Origin: Candidatus Heimdallarchaeota archaeon
Lineage (GTDB): Archaea; Asgardarchaeota; Heimdallarchaeia; Heimdallarchaeales; Kariarchaeaceae
Direction: 5' to 3'
DNA length: 35,896 bases
Assembly: GCA_015522385.1 (NCBI GenBank)
Contig: WAMJ01000302.1
Coordinates: 1-35,896, forward strand
Part shown: positions 1-6,924 of the stretch, in pieces
Layout: every line of letters begins with the position of its first letter
Numbering within the stretch: the stretch's first letter is position 1
Notes under the pieces: generated by a model
What the model was told of the DNA's origin: nothing
Seen by the model: the letters and a program-made list of their open reading frames with translations, nothing else
Database searches by the model: none
Program-made: the position numbers and the translations under genes

Positions 1-4
1 AATC

Positions 5-164
5 TGGGAGTTCAGTACGCTGGAGAGTTAAGCCCGGTATCGCATTTCCCTGTAGTGTTGTGCGCGAGCCTACGCGAACGGTATGACGTTGTAACACGAT
101 TACGATCATAGAACCGGTGTGCACCTGGAACCATCCCGAACCCAGATATGTGCTGAGCTGCCCA
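5..164 (+). rRNA. 5S ribosomal RNA, circularly permuted gene order
   Basis: 5S rRNA, a large-subunit rRNA, with its halves in swapped order. Bases 28-94 match the 3' half of archaeal 5S: GTTAAGCCCGG at 27-37 and the helix IV stretch TGCGCGAGCCT at 61-71. Bases 100-153 match the 5' half: CATAG at 107-111 and CCATCCCGAAC at 131-141. The strands pair across the halves. Helix I is 88-94 with 100-106, closed by loop CACGA (95-99). Helix II is 111-117 with 34-41, with a bulged A39 like the conserved helix II bulge. Helix III is 121-128 with 142-153, with bulge 146-149. Helix V is 43-49 with 80-85, imperfect. The new ends fall in loop B and are joined by an extra stem, 5-14 with 154-164. The exact mature ends are inferred. 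The promoter would lie outside the window. Two truncated 5S copies are a less likely reading, because the inter-half pairings would then be unexplained. Confidence 0.82.
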
Positions 165-197
165 ATAATCCTTCTAATTATCCATCACACGACAGAA

Positions 198-656
198 TCA
201 GAGAAATAGGAAGTTGTCTTCCTCTGGTGGGAAGACTGCACCTGCGAGAGCCAGCACTCCCGAGACAAGAAGGGCGTACTCCGACCTTGTATGTCGGAAG
301 GAAGAGATATCCGCTACCAGTGTGAGCAGGCCTGAGGGCTTGAAGCCAAAGAGTAGAACATTGCTGTACTCGATTAACAGGAGGATTCCTCCGATAATCG
401 GTATCCACCTCACTTGATTTCGCCAGTAGGCCTTGATCGTAGCGACACAGACCATAAGGAACCCGATTGAGATCACGACCACCTCTCCAGTGGATATGAA
501 GAGAGGGATAGGAAATACCGTGTATCCCGTACCAACTCCGGGTATCGTGAAGGTATCCATCGGGTAAAACAGGATTATAGCACCTGCAAGAGCAGAGAGA
601 AGATAAAGGTAGAAGTATACAGGGGGTCTGTCCTCTGAGGTCGATAGTGACTCCAT
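198..656 (-). CDS. Four-helix membrane protein, unknown function
   Basis: No family is recognised. The 152-residue protein has four hydrophobic segments, at about residues 14-32, 48-72, 84-106 and 125-143, separated by short polar loops, so it should be an integral membrane protein. There is no cleavable signal peptide and no metal-binding motif. The ATG at 656 is chosen because a TATA-like stretch (reverse complement of 679-690) lies about 28 bases upstream, giving a leaderless or near-leaderless transcript. It converges on the 5S RNA, with about 30 bases between them, and is divergent from nothing nearby. Hydrophobic helices of this kind are common in archaeal proteins of unknown role, so only the membrane location is supported. 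Confidence 0.7.
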   Translation of the reverse strand: MESLSTSEDRPPVYFYLYLLSALAGAIILFYPMDTFTIPGVGTGYTVFPIPLFISTGEVVVISIGFLMVCVATIKAYWRNQVRWIPIIGGILLLIEYSNVLLFGFKPSGLLTLVADISSFRHTRSEYALLVSGVLALAGAVFPPEEDNFLFL

Positions 657-711
657 GTTTGAGGTCTGATTCTGTCTGATAAAAATAAGTGGAACAGATG
701 GTGAATTCTGA

Positions 712-1170
712 CTAAATTATCCGCTTGAACTTCGCGAGTGCGAGCGTCGCCATACCAATGGATCCGATCTTACCCACAGGGAGCTGCACGCTCCTACCAA
801 GATCGAGATCCATGCGGGAGAGCCCGGAGTCGTTGCCCCCCACAGCAATGATGATCTTCTTGCCCTCGACTGAATCGACGAGGTCATTGTCAAGAGCCTC
901 CTTCCCATACGGAGGGGGGGCTATGACGAAGAACTCATCAGCACTGAAGAGCTCCTTTACTGTCTCGAGGTTCTCAAGCACCATGAAGTTGGCCTTCTCC
1001 TTGTATGCAGCTTTCTGGGCCGTGGGAATACCACGCTGAGCCGCGGATCCCTGAGGGTTGGTAATGATAACGGTCTTGTAGCCTAGACCGAGGGCGATGT
1101 TGGTAAACTCCTGCACCCTACTCGCGGCGGAGACGTTGTGTAGAACAACTATTGGAAACTGATTGGACAT
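712..1170 (-). CDS. SPOUT-like archaeal protein ('RecB-family nuclease' annotation)
   Basis: The 152-residue protein begins with a beta-strand reading FPIVVLHNVSAASRVQEF, followed by GYKTVIITNPQGSAAQRG. A central FFVIAPPP strand precedes a C-terminal segment with IIIAVGGNDSGLS. This layout matches small archaeal proteins often annotated 'exonuclease/RecB-family nuclease'. They look more like the SPOUT fold of RNA methyltransferases, with a glycine-rich knot-like loop near the end, than like a nuclease, and no PD-(D/E)XK motif is visible. The activity is therefore unproven. The gene lies 20 bases downstream of coaD on the same strand and is probably cotranscribed with it. The ATG at 1170 matches the family's N-terminus, which starts almost directly with the first strand. 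Confidence 0.6.
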   Translation of the reverse strand: MSNQFPIVVLHNVSAASRVQEFTNIALGLGYKTVIITNPQGSAAQRGIPTAQKAAYKEKANFMVLENLETVKELFSADEFFVIAPPPYGKEALDNDLVDSVEGKKIIIAVGGNDSGLSRMDLDLGRSVQLPVGKIGSIGMATLALAKFKRII

Positions 1171-1190
1171 ACTCTACAGAAGTGTGACTT

Positions 1191-1664
1191 CTATTTAGCT
1201 TTGGTCTTCGTGGCCTCATGCGAGCGGAGCAATGTTGAGGAGATCTTCTGTCCGTCCTCGGTGTAAACCCATGGGATGACGACGATGTCCAAGAGGGGAA
1301 GCTGCTTCTCCGCTCTCATCTGGTTGATACGTTTCGCGGACCCTACCGTCTCCCGTGATACCACGATAACGTCCGCTAATGGGTCGTGCGGAGCGGGACC
1401 CCACAGATCGCTGAGCTCTCCCACAGTGAAACTGTTACTGTGACGGCTCATGAAATCCTCAAGGGTGGCCTTCCTCAGCTCGAAAGGCTGGATCAGGGAG
1501 GCGTGTTTCTTCTTGGCGAAGAGCTTCTTCCCCAGCTTGTCACCGACGATTCCCACGAAGACCTCCTCAGCCACCTCGATTGCAGTCTTGAGCAGGAGCT
1601 CGTGTGCCTTATGGAGCCGGTCGAAACTCCCCCCTAGAACTGCCTTCCGATACTTCTTGACCAC
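1191..1664 (-). CDS. coaD: Phosphopantetheine adenylyltransferase, archaeal type
   Basis: Catalyses the fourth step of coenzyme A synthesis in the cytoplasm: 4'-phosphopantetheine plus ATP gives dephospho-CoA plus pyrophosphate. The nucleotidyltransferase signature GGSFDRLHKAH, the family's (T/H)xGH-type motif, sits near the N-terminus. KISSTLLR near the C-terminus is the second ATP-binding motif. Length (157 residues) fits the archaeal family, which is distinct from bacterial CoaD. An in-frame ATG at 1721 would add 19 residues of poor quality. The GTG at 1664 is preferred because a TATA-like box on this strand (1686-1695) is about 26 bases upstream, typical of leaderless archaeal genes. The SPOUT-like gene follows after 20 bases. 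Confidence 0.88.
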   Translation of the reverse strand: MVKKYRKAVLGGSFDRLHKAHELLLKTAIEVAEEVFVGIVGDKLGKKLFAKKKHASLIQPFELRKATLEDFMSRHSNSFTVGELSDLWGPAPHDPLADVIVVSRETVGSAKRINQMRAEKQLPLLDIVVIPWVYTEDGQKISSTLLRSHEATKTKAK

Positions 1665-1685
1665 ATGTTGAGAAGGGAGGGGCTC

Positions 1686-1695
1686 TTGATAAAGA
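1686..1695 (-). promoter_or_regulatory. TATA-like box of coaD
   Basis: On the minus strand this reads CTTTATCAAG, centred about 26 bases before the GTG at 1664. It supports the GTG as a leaderless start and is inconsistent with translation from the upstream ATG at 1721. Confidence 0.5.
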
Positions 1696-1823
1696 CATCG
1701 GTGCGCAATACTCCCCAGCATTCGTGAAATATGGTGCAGTCATCCCGACATCTGAGCACCAATGACAATATTTGCGCAATAATGTGTCAAAATCATGCAA
1801 CGGTTCAAATAGCCCCTGATTCA

Positions 1824-1831
1824 TTTATATT
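1824..1831 (+). promoter_or_regulatory. TATA-like box of the zinc-finger gene
   Basis: TTTATATT lies about 27 bases before the ATG at 1855, placing the transcription start almost on the start codon. It is a clear example of the leaderless layout seen through the window. Confidence 0.5.
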
Positions 1832-1854
1832 TGCCCTTGATCCATATCTAGGTA

Positions 1855-2043
1855 ATGATGGCTGAGAACTCACTGTCGTGCAAGCTCTGCGATGAGAAGG
1901 GAGCTCACGTCCTCGAATGCGACTGGTGCGGAGAGGGCGTCTGCCCTGACCACGTGAAGCACGTTGCGATTCGTGAGCGGGGTGTAGACGGGATCAGGAC
2001 AAAGAGCATCCGCCTGTGTCCCGATTGCAAACCTAAAAAATGA
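1855..2043 (+). CDS. Small zinc-finger protein
   Basis: A 62-residue cytoplasmic protein dominated by cysteine pairs. CKLC at residues 9-12, CDWC at 22-25, C at about 30, a histidine two to three residues on, and CPDC near 55-58 give enough ligands for two zinc ions in a B-box- or AN1-like cross-brace. The C-terminus is a basic KPKK. Start choice: two adjacent ATGs are present, and the first lies about 27 bases after a TATA-like box at 1824-1831. Such short treble-clef or B-box-like fingers usually mediate nucleic-acid or protein contacts, but no specific family is recognised and no function is claimed. It is a single-gene unit between divergently oriented coaD and the downstream membrane nuclease-like gene. 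Confidence 0.72.
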   Translation: MMAENSLSCKLCDEKGAHVLECDWCGEGVCPDHVKHVAIRERGVDGIRTKSIRLCPDCKPKK

Positions 2044-2131
2044 CCATCATGCATCGTCGTCATATTTTTCAATACATTTACGCACAGGGAATTTGAAATC
2101 TTTAATTACCCGTTGTTTCTAGGTTGAAGTA

Positions 2132-3049
2132 ATGCTATTCACGATTCTCTCACTCATCGCAGGATTTGCCATCCTCTACCTTGGGGATCAGATCCCGACG
2201 AACTACCTCTACCTGATCATGGGTTCGAGCTTCATCTTAATCTCCTTCTCGATCTTCCACCCCCTCCTGAAGAGCAGGAAGGACATGGTAGGGAAGACGT
2301 CTATGATGATTAATATCCTCCTCCTTGGTGGAGGGTTCGGTCTTCTGATCGCGGCTGTCGTTTACTACTTTGCCCTGCCCCGGTGGAGCTGGCCGCTGAT
2401 CTTCTCCGCAGTTGTCCTCCTGAGGAAGGTGCTCCGCACAGGTGTCAGGATCACCGTGAAGGAGCCCCGGTCATACGGTATACAGTCTGAAACCGAGCGG
2501 GGAGAGGTCGTTGCCAGCAAGTCCGAGAAGAGAGTCGCAGACTGGCTTTTCGAGAATGGTTACAACTACATCTATGAGGAGACGATCGAGTTCCCCGACG
2601 GTGAGAGGATCAAGTACGACTTCTACCTCCCCGACACGGACATCTACATTGAATACTGGGGGATGGCAGGTGTGAAGAACAAAGATGGAGACCGATACCG
2701 AGAGAGAAAAGCCGAGAAGATTGAGACATACAACAAGTACAAGATCAGACTGATGTCGCTCTACCCCACGGATCTCGAAGAGCTGGACAAGGTGATCCCA
2801 GAGAGTATAGCAAGGCTCACAGGGGAGGGAGGAGGGTTCTCCATGTGGCTAAGGAGGCTCTTCTTCGGCAAGCCGGACTACGTGAACTCCAGCGAGGTGG
2901 TCGAGAGGATCGGTAAGAGCAAGAGAGAGTTAGATGGGAATAAAACCAGTGAGGACAGTGTTCAGACATTCTGTCCCCACTGCGGACACAAAATGGAGGG
3001 GGACGCGGTGTTCTGCGATAACTGTGGAAAGTCAACTGCAGAAGACTGA
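2132..3049 (+). CDS. Membrane-anchored PD-(D/E)XK nuclease-like protein with zinc ribbon
   Basis: A 305-residue protein with three parts. Residues 1-105 hold about four transmembrane helices. Residues about 127-230 form a restriction-endonuclease-like fold: SEKRVADWLFENG, then KYDFYLP followed by IYIEYWG, the D...ExW variant used by some Vsr/DUF559-like nucleases, with the catalytic lysine probably supplied from the following helix (RKAEKIETYNKYK). Residues 284-301 are a zinc ribbon (CPHCGH...CDNCG). The nuclease domain should face the cytoplasm. No partner gene defines its substrate; defence or DNA maintenance at the membrane is a guess. A TATA-like stretch at 2098-2108 supports the ATG at 2132. 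The HflX gene starts 39 bases downstream on the same strand. Confidence 0.68.
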   Translation: MLFTILSLIAGFAILYLGDQIPTNYLYLIMGSSFILISFSIFHPLLKSRKDMVGKTSMMINILLLGGGFGLLIAAVVYYFALPRWSWPLIFSAVVLLRKVLRTGVRITVKEPRSYGIQSETERGEVVASKSEKRVADWLFENGYNYIYEETIEFPDGERIKYDFYLPDTDIYIEYWGMAGVKNKDGDRYRERKAEKIETYNKYKIRLMSLYPTDLEELDKVIPESIARLTGEGGGFSMWLRRLFFGKPDYVNSSEVVERIGKSKRELDGNKTSEDSVQTFCPHCGHKMEGDAVFCDNCGKSTAED

Positions 3050-3088
3050 TATGTAAAACTCTTTGAATACACACGTCTTCTATCATAT

Positions 3089-4342
3089 ATGAAGAAGGCC
3101 GTCCTCGCGAGATGGATCAAGCATGGAGAGCTCCAGACTGACGAGATGATTGACCTAGCAAGAGCAGCTGGATACCGCATCGAGAAATTGATCGAGTTCA
3201 AGACGGACAAGCCACACCGAGATCACTTCATCCCGCAACAGAAGTTTGAGGGACTCAAGGAGTTTCTGGAAGAACGTCAAGCCGAGGAGTACACAATCCT
3301 GATCGATGGATACATCTACCCACACCAGATGATCGAGATCAAGAACCAGACCGAGTGCGAAGTTGTGGACAAGGTGATGTTGGTGCTGGAGATCTTCGAG
3401 TCCAAGGCAAGCACCAAGGACGTGATGCTGCAGATCGAGATGGCCAAGATGATCTACACCTCACCGCAGGTCACCACCATGATCTCTCAGAACGTGCAGA
3501 CAGAGAGGCAGGCACGGGAGAGGGGTGCAGGAGAGCAGATCACCGACGTGGCGAAGACCAACATCTCCAACAGGATCGCCCGGATTAGGAAACAGCTCAA
3601 CGGGATGAAGTCCAGAACCGACCTCAGCTTGTCTAATGACAATGTCTACCGGGTACCCATAATAGGCTTCTACAGCGCAGGCAAGTCCACGCTTTTCAAC
3701 ATACTTACGGGTTCGGAACAGGAGGTTCACGAAGAGGCATTCACCACCATGTTCTCCAAGATCCAGAGGTCCGATAAGTTCGGATACCCACTTGACTTCA
3801 TCGACACCGTGGGATTGGTCGATCTCCCGAACAACGTACTCAACGCCTTCAACCTCTTGCTCGAACCGCTGTTTTCAGTCCCTGTCATAACTATTGCCCT
3901 CGACTCGACACTCTTGCTCAATGAGTGGGAGAGGCAGCTGGAGCACATCAATGAGATCATCTTCAGGTTCACGAGGGACCGGGAGGACGAGGTGAAATTC
4001 ATCATCGTGCACACCAAGATCGATGAAGCGGACAAGGGGATGCTCCGCGGGAGGTCCGATATCCTGAAGGTCTCATATCCCGAGGGGAGCTACATAGAGA
4101 TCGCCTCACGAAAGGACAGACCCGAGAATGTTGTCGAGGAATTCAAGAAGGCCTTCGAGTTCCTCGCTGGGGAACTCATCGTGAACTTCAGACTCGAGTC
4201 AGTGACCCCGAGCGCCCTCAGTGCCATCTACGACCGTGCGAGGGTTGATTCCCAGGAGTGGAGCACCGACGGTACATGCCAAGTTGAGGGAGTCACCCTG
4301 AAGCCCCTGTACTCCGAGATCCAGCAACATGCATCGCGATAG
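3089..4342 (+). CDS. hflX: HflX-family GTPase
   Basis: A ribosome-associated P-loop GTPase. In bacteria HflX binds the 50S subunit and splits stalled or stressed ribosomes; the archaeal role is less well known. The N-terminal HflX domain is recognisable by VMLVLEIFESKASTKDVML and the following QIEMAKMIY. A helical linker with GAGEQITD corresponds to the usual GPGETQLE. The G domain starts near residue 190: G1 is GFYSAGKST, G3 is DTVGLVDLP, and G4 is TKID near residue 312. The 417-residue length is normal for the family. G1 carries FYSA where most HflX proteins have YTNA, and the basic stretch after GAGE is weaker than usual. It lies 39 bases after the membrane nuclease-like gene, so cotranscription is possible. 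Confidence 0.85.
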   Translation: MKKAVLARWIKHGELQTDEMIDLARAAGYRIEKLIEFKTDKPHRDHFIPQQKFEGLKEFLEERQAEEYTILIDGYIYPHQMIEIKNQTECEVVDKVMLVLEIFESKASTKDVMLQIEMAKMIYTSPQVTTMISQNVQTERQARERGAGEQITDVAKTNISNRIARIRKQLNGMKSRTDLSLSNDNVYRVPIIGFYSAGKSTLFNILTGSEQEVHEEAFTTMFSKIQRSDKFGYPLDFIDTVGLVDLPNNVLNAFNLLLEPLFSVPVITIALDSTLLLNEWERQLEHINEIIFRFTRDREDEVKFIIVHTKIDEADKGMLRGRSDILKVSYPEGSYIEIASRKDRPENVVEEFKKAFEFLAGELIVNFRLESVTPSALSAIYDRARVDSQEWSTDGTCQVEGVTLKPLYSEIQQHASR

Positions 4343-4407
4343 GTCGTGCAGTTCACTAACACCAGTTACAGTTGTTGCTCAAGATAGAAAGTTCATATTC
4401 AAGACAT

Positions 4408-5280
4408 CTACAAGAAATTCTTCATCTCATTCGATAGCTTGGAATAGGCCACGGGATCACGGGAAGCAACTATCTTGTACCCAGTCTTGAAGTCACCAAG
4501 GAGAATATCGTCGGGTGAGGTGTCATCGAACGAGTCGAATATACCCCCTGCCTCCTCGATGATGAGCTTGGAAGCGGCAAAGTCATGTGCCTTGATCTTA
4601 CCCCGCGTATCCACGAAGATGTCCCGTGTGTTGCTGGCAACCATGGCGAGCTCCCATGCGACACTTCCCAGAGACTTGGTGGCAATTGCGCCATCGAACT
4701 CTTGAAGCATCTTCTTCTCGTCCTCTGCGTACGAGTAGTACCTGAGACTGGGGACACTTGATCCATTGTTTAATTCACCAATCGCTTTGCCATTGAACCA
4801 TGCCCCCTCACCTTTCACCGCGAAGTACTCCTCCTCAGCGTATAGGTTGATGATCATAGCCCGAGTAAGGTTAGAGAGTTTGGGGTTGGGAGTGTATTCA
4901 CCATAGGCAACAGAGACACAGCCAACTGGGAATCCAGCTTTAAAGTTCTTCGACCCATCGAGAGGATCTAATAGGATGTTGACCCTGTTATCACAATTAA
5001 GACTACCGAACTCGATCCTCCCCGATTCTTCAGAGTACAGTACTCCACAGACTCCCTCCTCCTCCAATGTCTTGAGGAAGATCTTCTCCGCAATTATGTC
5101 GGCATGGATGGCTTTCTGTCCAGCTGCATTTATTATCCCCTCTTCCTGTCGAAGTTTGTGGTTGATGACGGGATTCATGATCACATTCTTCACCCTCGTA
5201 ATAGCCCGCTTAATTGCTCTGTCAACACCATCCATTTCAAGGTGTACTAGGTTTCTGGAGTCTAATTGCTGTCTGACCAT
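4408..5280 (-). CDS. Inositol monophosphatase / archaeal fructose-1,6-bisphosphatase family
   Basis: A Mg2+-dependent sugar phosphatase of the IMPase/FBPase superfamily. The metal-site motifs are in order: SEES near residue 85 (first glutamate), LDPLDGSKNF near 105-114 (the DPxDGT motif), and HDFAASKLIIEEAGG near 229-243 (the WDxAAG motif, with His in place of Trp). The length of 290 residues is slightly above the archaeal dual-activity FBPase/IMPase enzymes (about 250) because of an extra N-terminal helix. Substrate cannot be decided from sequence: inositol-1-phosphate (for inositol lipids) or fructose-1,6-bisphosphate (gluconeogenesis) are both possible. ATG at 5280 follows a TATA-like stretch at 5309-5318. 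It is convergent with hflX and appears monocistronic. Confidence 0.82.
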   Translation of the reverse strand: MVRQQLDSRNLVHLEMDGVDRAIKRAITRVKNVIMNPVINHKLRQEEGIINAAGQKAIHADIIAEKIFLKTLEEEGVCGVLYSEESGRIEFGSLNCDNRVNILLDPLDGSKNFKAGFPVGCVSVAYGEYTPNPKLSNLTRAMIINLYAEEEYFAVKGEGAWFNGKAIGELNNGSSVPSLRYYSYAEDEKKMLQEFDGAIATKSLGSVAWELAMVASNTRDIFVDTRGKIKAHDFAASKLIIEEAGGIFDSFDDTSPDDILLGDFKTGYKIVASRDPVAYSKLSNEMKNFL

Positions 5281-5716
5281 GATTTTCCCCTCGGAACTAT
5301 TTTCTCAGGATAAAATACTTCCAAAGCAAATTTGGTATTCTATAATAAAAATGTTACCTAAACCATCCCACTATATGCGATAAAAGATGTATATAATCAA
5401 TTATCAGACCAATGCACACAGTGGGTTATATCAATAAAGCATTTGTTCGAACTAGTTCATCACTGACAAGCACTATATGTAAAAATAATGATTCTCGAAG
5501 AATTGTTCAACAAAATGACCTGATTTCTGCATTCCTGAAGGAAAGCAATATAGAAAAATGAAAATCTATTGGTTCTAGATAGTCCCTAATGAGGTAGGCG
5601 CTTTTTAAACCTACACGTCCTGTGCTACGTGATTTTTATCGTAAAGTAGGAATTTGGCGGGAAAATAAGTACCGCGCAGAAAATTTCTAAAACTTTGGAA
5701 GATATAAGTCGTTGCG
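5281..5716. other. AT-rich intergenic region with two adjacent hairpins
   Basis: There is no convincing reading frame in this 436-base gap between divergent genes. It contains the promoter of the phosphatase (TATA-like, minus strand, 5309-5318) and that of the acetyltransferase (near 5680-5690). At 5594-5614 GTAGG and CCTAC form a stem around an 11-base loop. Directly after it CACGT (5614-5618) and ACGTG (5627-5631) form a second stem, followed by five T residues at 5633-5637. The pair could be a small RNA with an oligo-T terminator or simply chance structure. No tRNA is present. Confidence 0.35.
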
Positions 5717-6214
5717 ATGTGTGAGCAACCGATTGAGTTCAGGCCCCTCAACTACCAAAAGGACGTCAAGCGAATCGTCCAACTGGAGCAGGAATTATTC
5801 AATGATCCTTTCCTACGGGGTCAGCTTTACTTCTATTATAGGAAGTACGACACAAGAGGGAGTTTTGTCGCGACTATCGATAATATCGTTAATGGGTACA
5901 TCTTCTGCATACGAGAAGAAGACAAAATCCACATCTACACCATCGGGGTCGCCAATGAGTTCCAGCGAAGAGGGATCGGAAGGAAGCTTATCCGGTTGCT
6001 AAAGAAAATAGCGATAGAAGAGAACTTACAGATCGTCCTCGAGGTCAACGTGAACAATTTACCAGCGATTAAACTCTACCTCTCGGAAGAGTTCGGAACA
6101 ACTGGTTCCGAAGAGAGTTACTATCCTGACGGATCAACCGCCCTGTATATGAGCTATAGTCCAGAATCAATGAGACATATCGATAATATCGATACCACAA
6201 ATCTACATGAGTAA
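5717..6214 (+). CDS. GNAT-family N-acetyltransferase, RimI-like
   Basis: An acetyl-CoA-dependent acetyltransferase of 165 residues. The pyrophosphate-binding motif is VANEFQRRGIGRKLIRLL at about residues 77-94 (QRRGIG is the RxxGxG/A signature). It is followed by LQIVLEVNVNNLPAIKLY, the motif B strand-helix of RimI/Ard1-type enzymes that acetylate protein N-termini, so N-terminal acetylation is the likeliest role. The substrate is not proven. The C-terminal tail RHIDNIDTT is encoded by one copy of the palindromic repeat that fills the next intergenic region, and another near-copy lies inside the gene at 5875-5891. The tail may thus be a late extension created by repeat insertion. Confidence 0.8.
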   Translation: MCEQPIEFRPLNYQKDVKRIVQLEQELFNDPFLRGQLYFYYRKYDTRGSFVATIDNIVNGYIFCIREEDKIHIYTIGVANEFQRRGIGRKLIRLLKKIAIEENLQIVLEVNVNNLPAIKLYLSEEFGTTGSEESYYPDGSTALYMSYSPESMRHIDNIDTTNLHE

Positions 6215-6548
6215 CATTAGCTTTGAGAAAAACAGAAATCGAGAAGCTACGTCCGAATAATTATCGACAATATCGATATAATAGAACAGCCATTTAAGCC
6301 CCACAAACCCATAATTTCAAACATATCAACAAAATTACCCCGAGTGACTAATGTAAATATCGATAATATCGACTTTAATTCCACCATTAATATCGACATT
6401 ATCGATAATATCAAAAAAAGCGATCAAGACCATTTCACAACTGGAAAACACCACTAAGACACAGCACAATACATGATCAACACTTAGATCTAACATGAAC
6501 AACAGAACAGTTCGCATAATATAATCAATATTATCGATATTAACGACA
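6178..6548. repeat. Cluster of palindromic repeats, core TATCGATA-W-TATCGATA
   Basis: Two 8-base palindromes TATCGATA flank one A/T, making a 17-base near-perfect inverted repeat. Copies lie at 6178-6194 (perfect), 6262-6278, 6358-6374, 6391-6407 overlapping 6400-6416, and 6523-6539 overlapping 6532-6548; a further copy is inside the upstream gene at 5875-5891. Most copies differ by one to three bases, often C for T at position 7. Spacing is irregular (about 80-130 bases), so this is not a CRISPR. The layout suggests multiple binding sites for a dimeric protein: an origin, a centromere-like site or a regulator's operators. No Orc1/Cdc6 gene is in the window. Confidence 0.8.
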
Positions 6549-6558
6549 ATGTGTCACA
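6215..6558. other. Noncoding AT-rich spacer holding the repeat cluster
   Basis: The 344 bases between the acetyltransferase stop and the convergent PAC4-like gene have no supportable gene. They are occupied by the palindromic repeats and AT-rich spacer sequence. Short frames on the minus strand here read low-complexity D/I/N runs made by the repeats, not a protein. Confidence 0.7.
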
Positions 6559-6924
6559 TCATTCTTTTAATTTCTGAAAACCATCTACGAGCTTGTCAAT
6601 AAGGGGTTCGAATCCACCAACTGGTAATTGGAAATATCTTTCGAAGTAGACGGAGAGAGAGATCCCCCTTCCTAATTTCCGCGAGAGTACTCTCCCCAGC
6701 GCGTCGGCCTCAGCTTCGTGCCTACCCGCAAAGAGAGTAAGTGTTGACTGCCCATCCTCAGTCGCCAGCACGTGACTTCCTGTCCTTGGTACCCCTTGAT
6801 AGATGTAAACTGCAACAACATTGGAGAAGTCTATTGCCACTGCTTGAATTAGTTGTCCCTCACCGAATACGTGGGAGACCTCAACTGATTGGGGAAAACG
6901 AGGGGTCATCTCTTCAACTGCCAT
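6559..6924 (-). CDS. Proteasome assembly chaperone 4-like protein (candidate)
   Basis: A 121-residue cytoplasmic protein. Its layout follows eukaryotic PAC3/PAC4 (PSMG3/PSMG4): a first strand (VEVSHVFGEGQLIQAVAI), a hydrophobic strand (VVAVYIYQG), a central STLTLFAG, then a helix with ALGRVLSRKLGR followed by the strand GISLSVYF. These correspond in order to PAC4 segments of the type STSLLG, LAQRLARKT and KQVFVSYNL. If real, it would be a chaperone for 20S proteasome alpha-ring assembly; this rests on pattern matching only. The ATG at 6924 is preferred because AGGTGG lies six bases upstream. A second ATG (6909) overlaps the upstream stop as ATGA. It is translationally coupled to the winged-helix gene. 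Confidence 0.5.
   Translation of the reverse strand: MAVEEMTPRFPQSVEVSHVFGEGQLIQAVAIDFSNVVAVYIYQGVPRTGSHVLATEDGQSTLTLFAGRHEAEADALGRVLSRKLGRGISLSVYFERYFQLPVGGFEPLIDKLVDGFQKLKE

Noticed and set aside
1..170. Two separate truncated 5S rRNA genes in tandem
   Set aside because: Bases 1-27 lack the CCATCCCGAAC segment that a normal 5S would have before GTTAAGC, and helices I and II pair across the two halves, which fits one permuted molecule better.
5440..5470. tRNA-like TTCGAA segment
   Set aside because: The TTTGTTCGAACTAGTTC stretch lacks acceptor, D and anticodon stems around it.
6335..6517. 60-residue minus-strand frame in the repeat cluster
   Set aside because: Its D/I/N-rich sequence is produced by the palindromic repeats themselves.
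6178..6548. CRISPR array
   Set aside because: The repeat is a short 17-base palindrome at irregular spacing with overlapping copies, and no cas genes are in the window.
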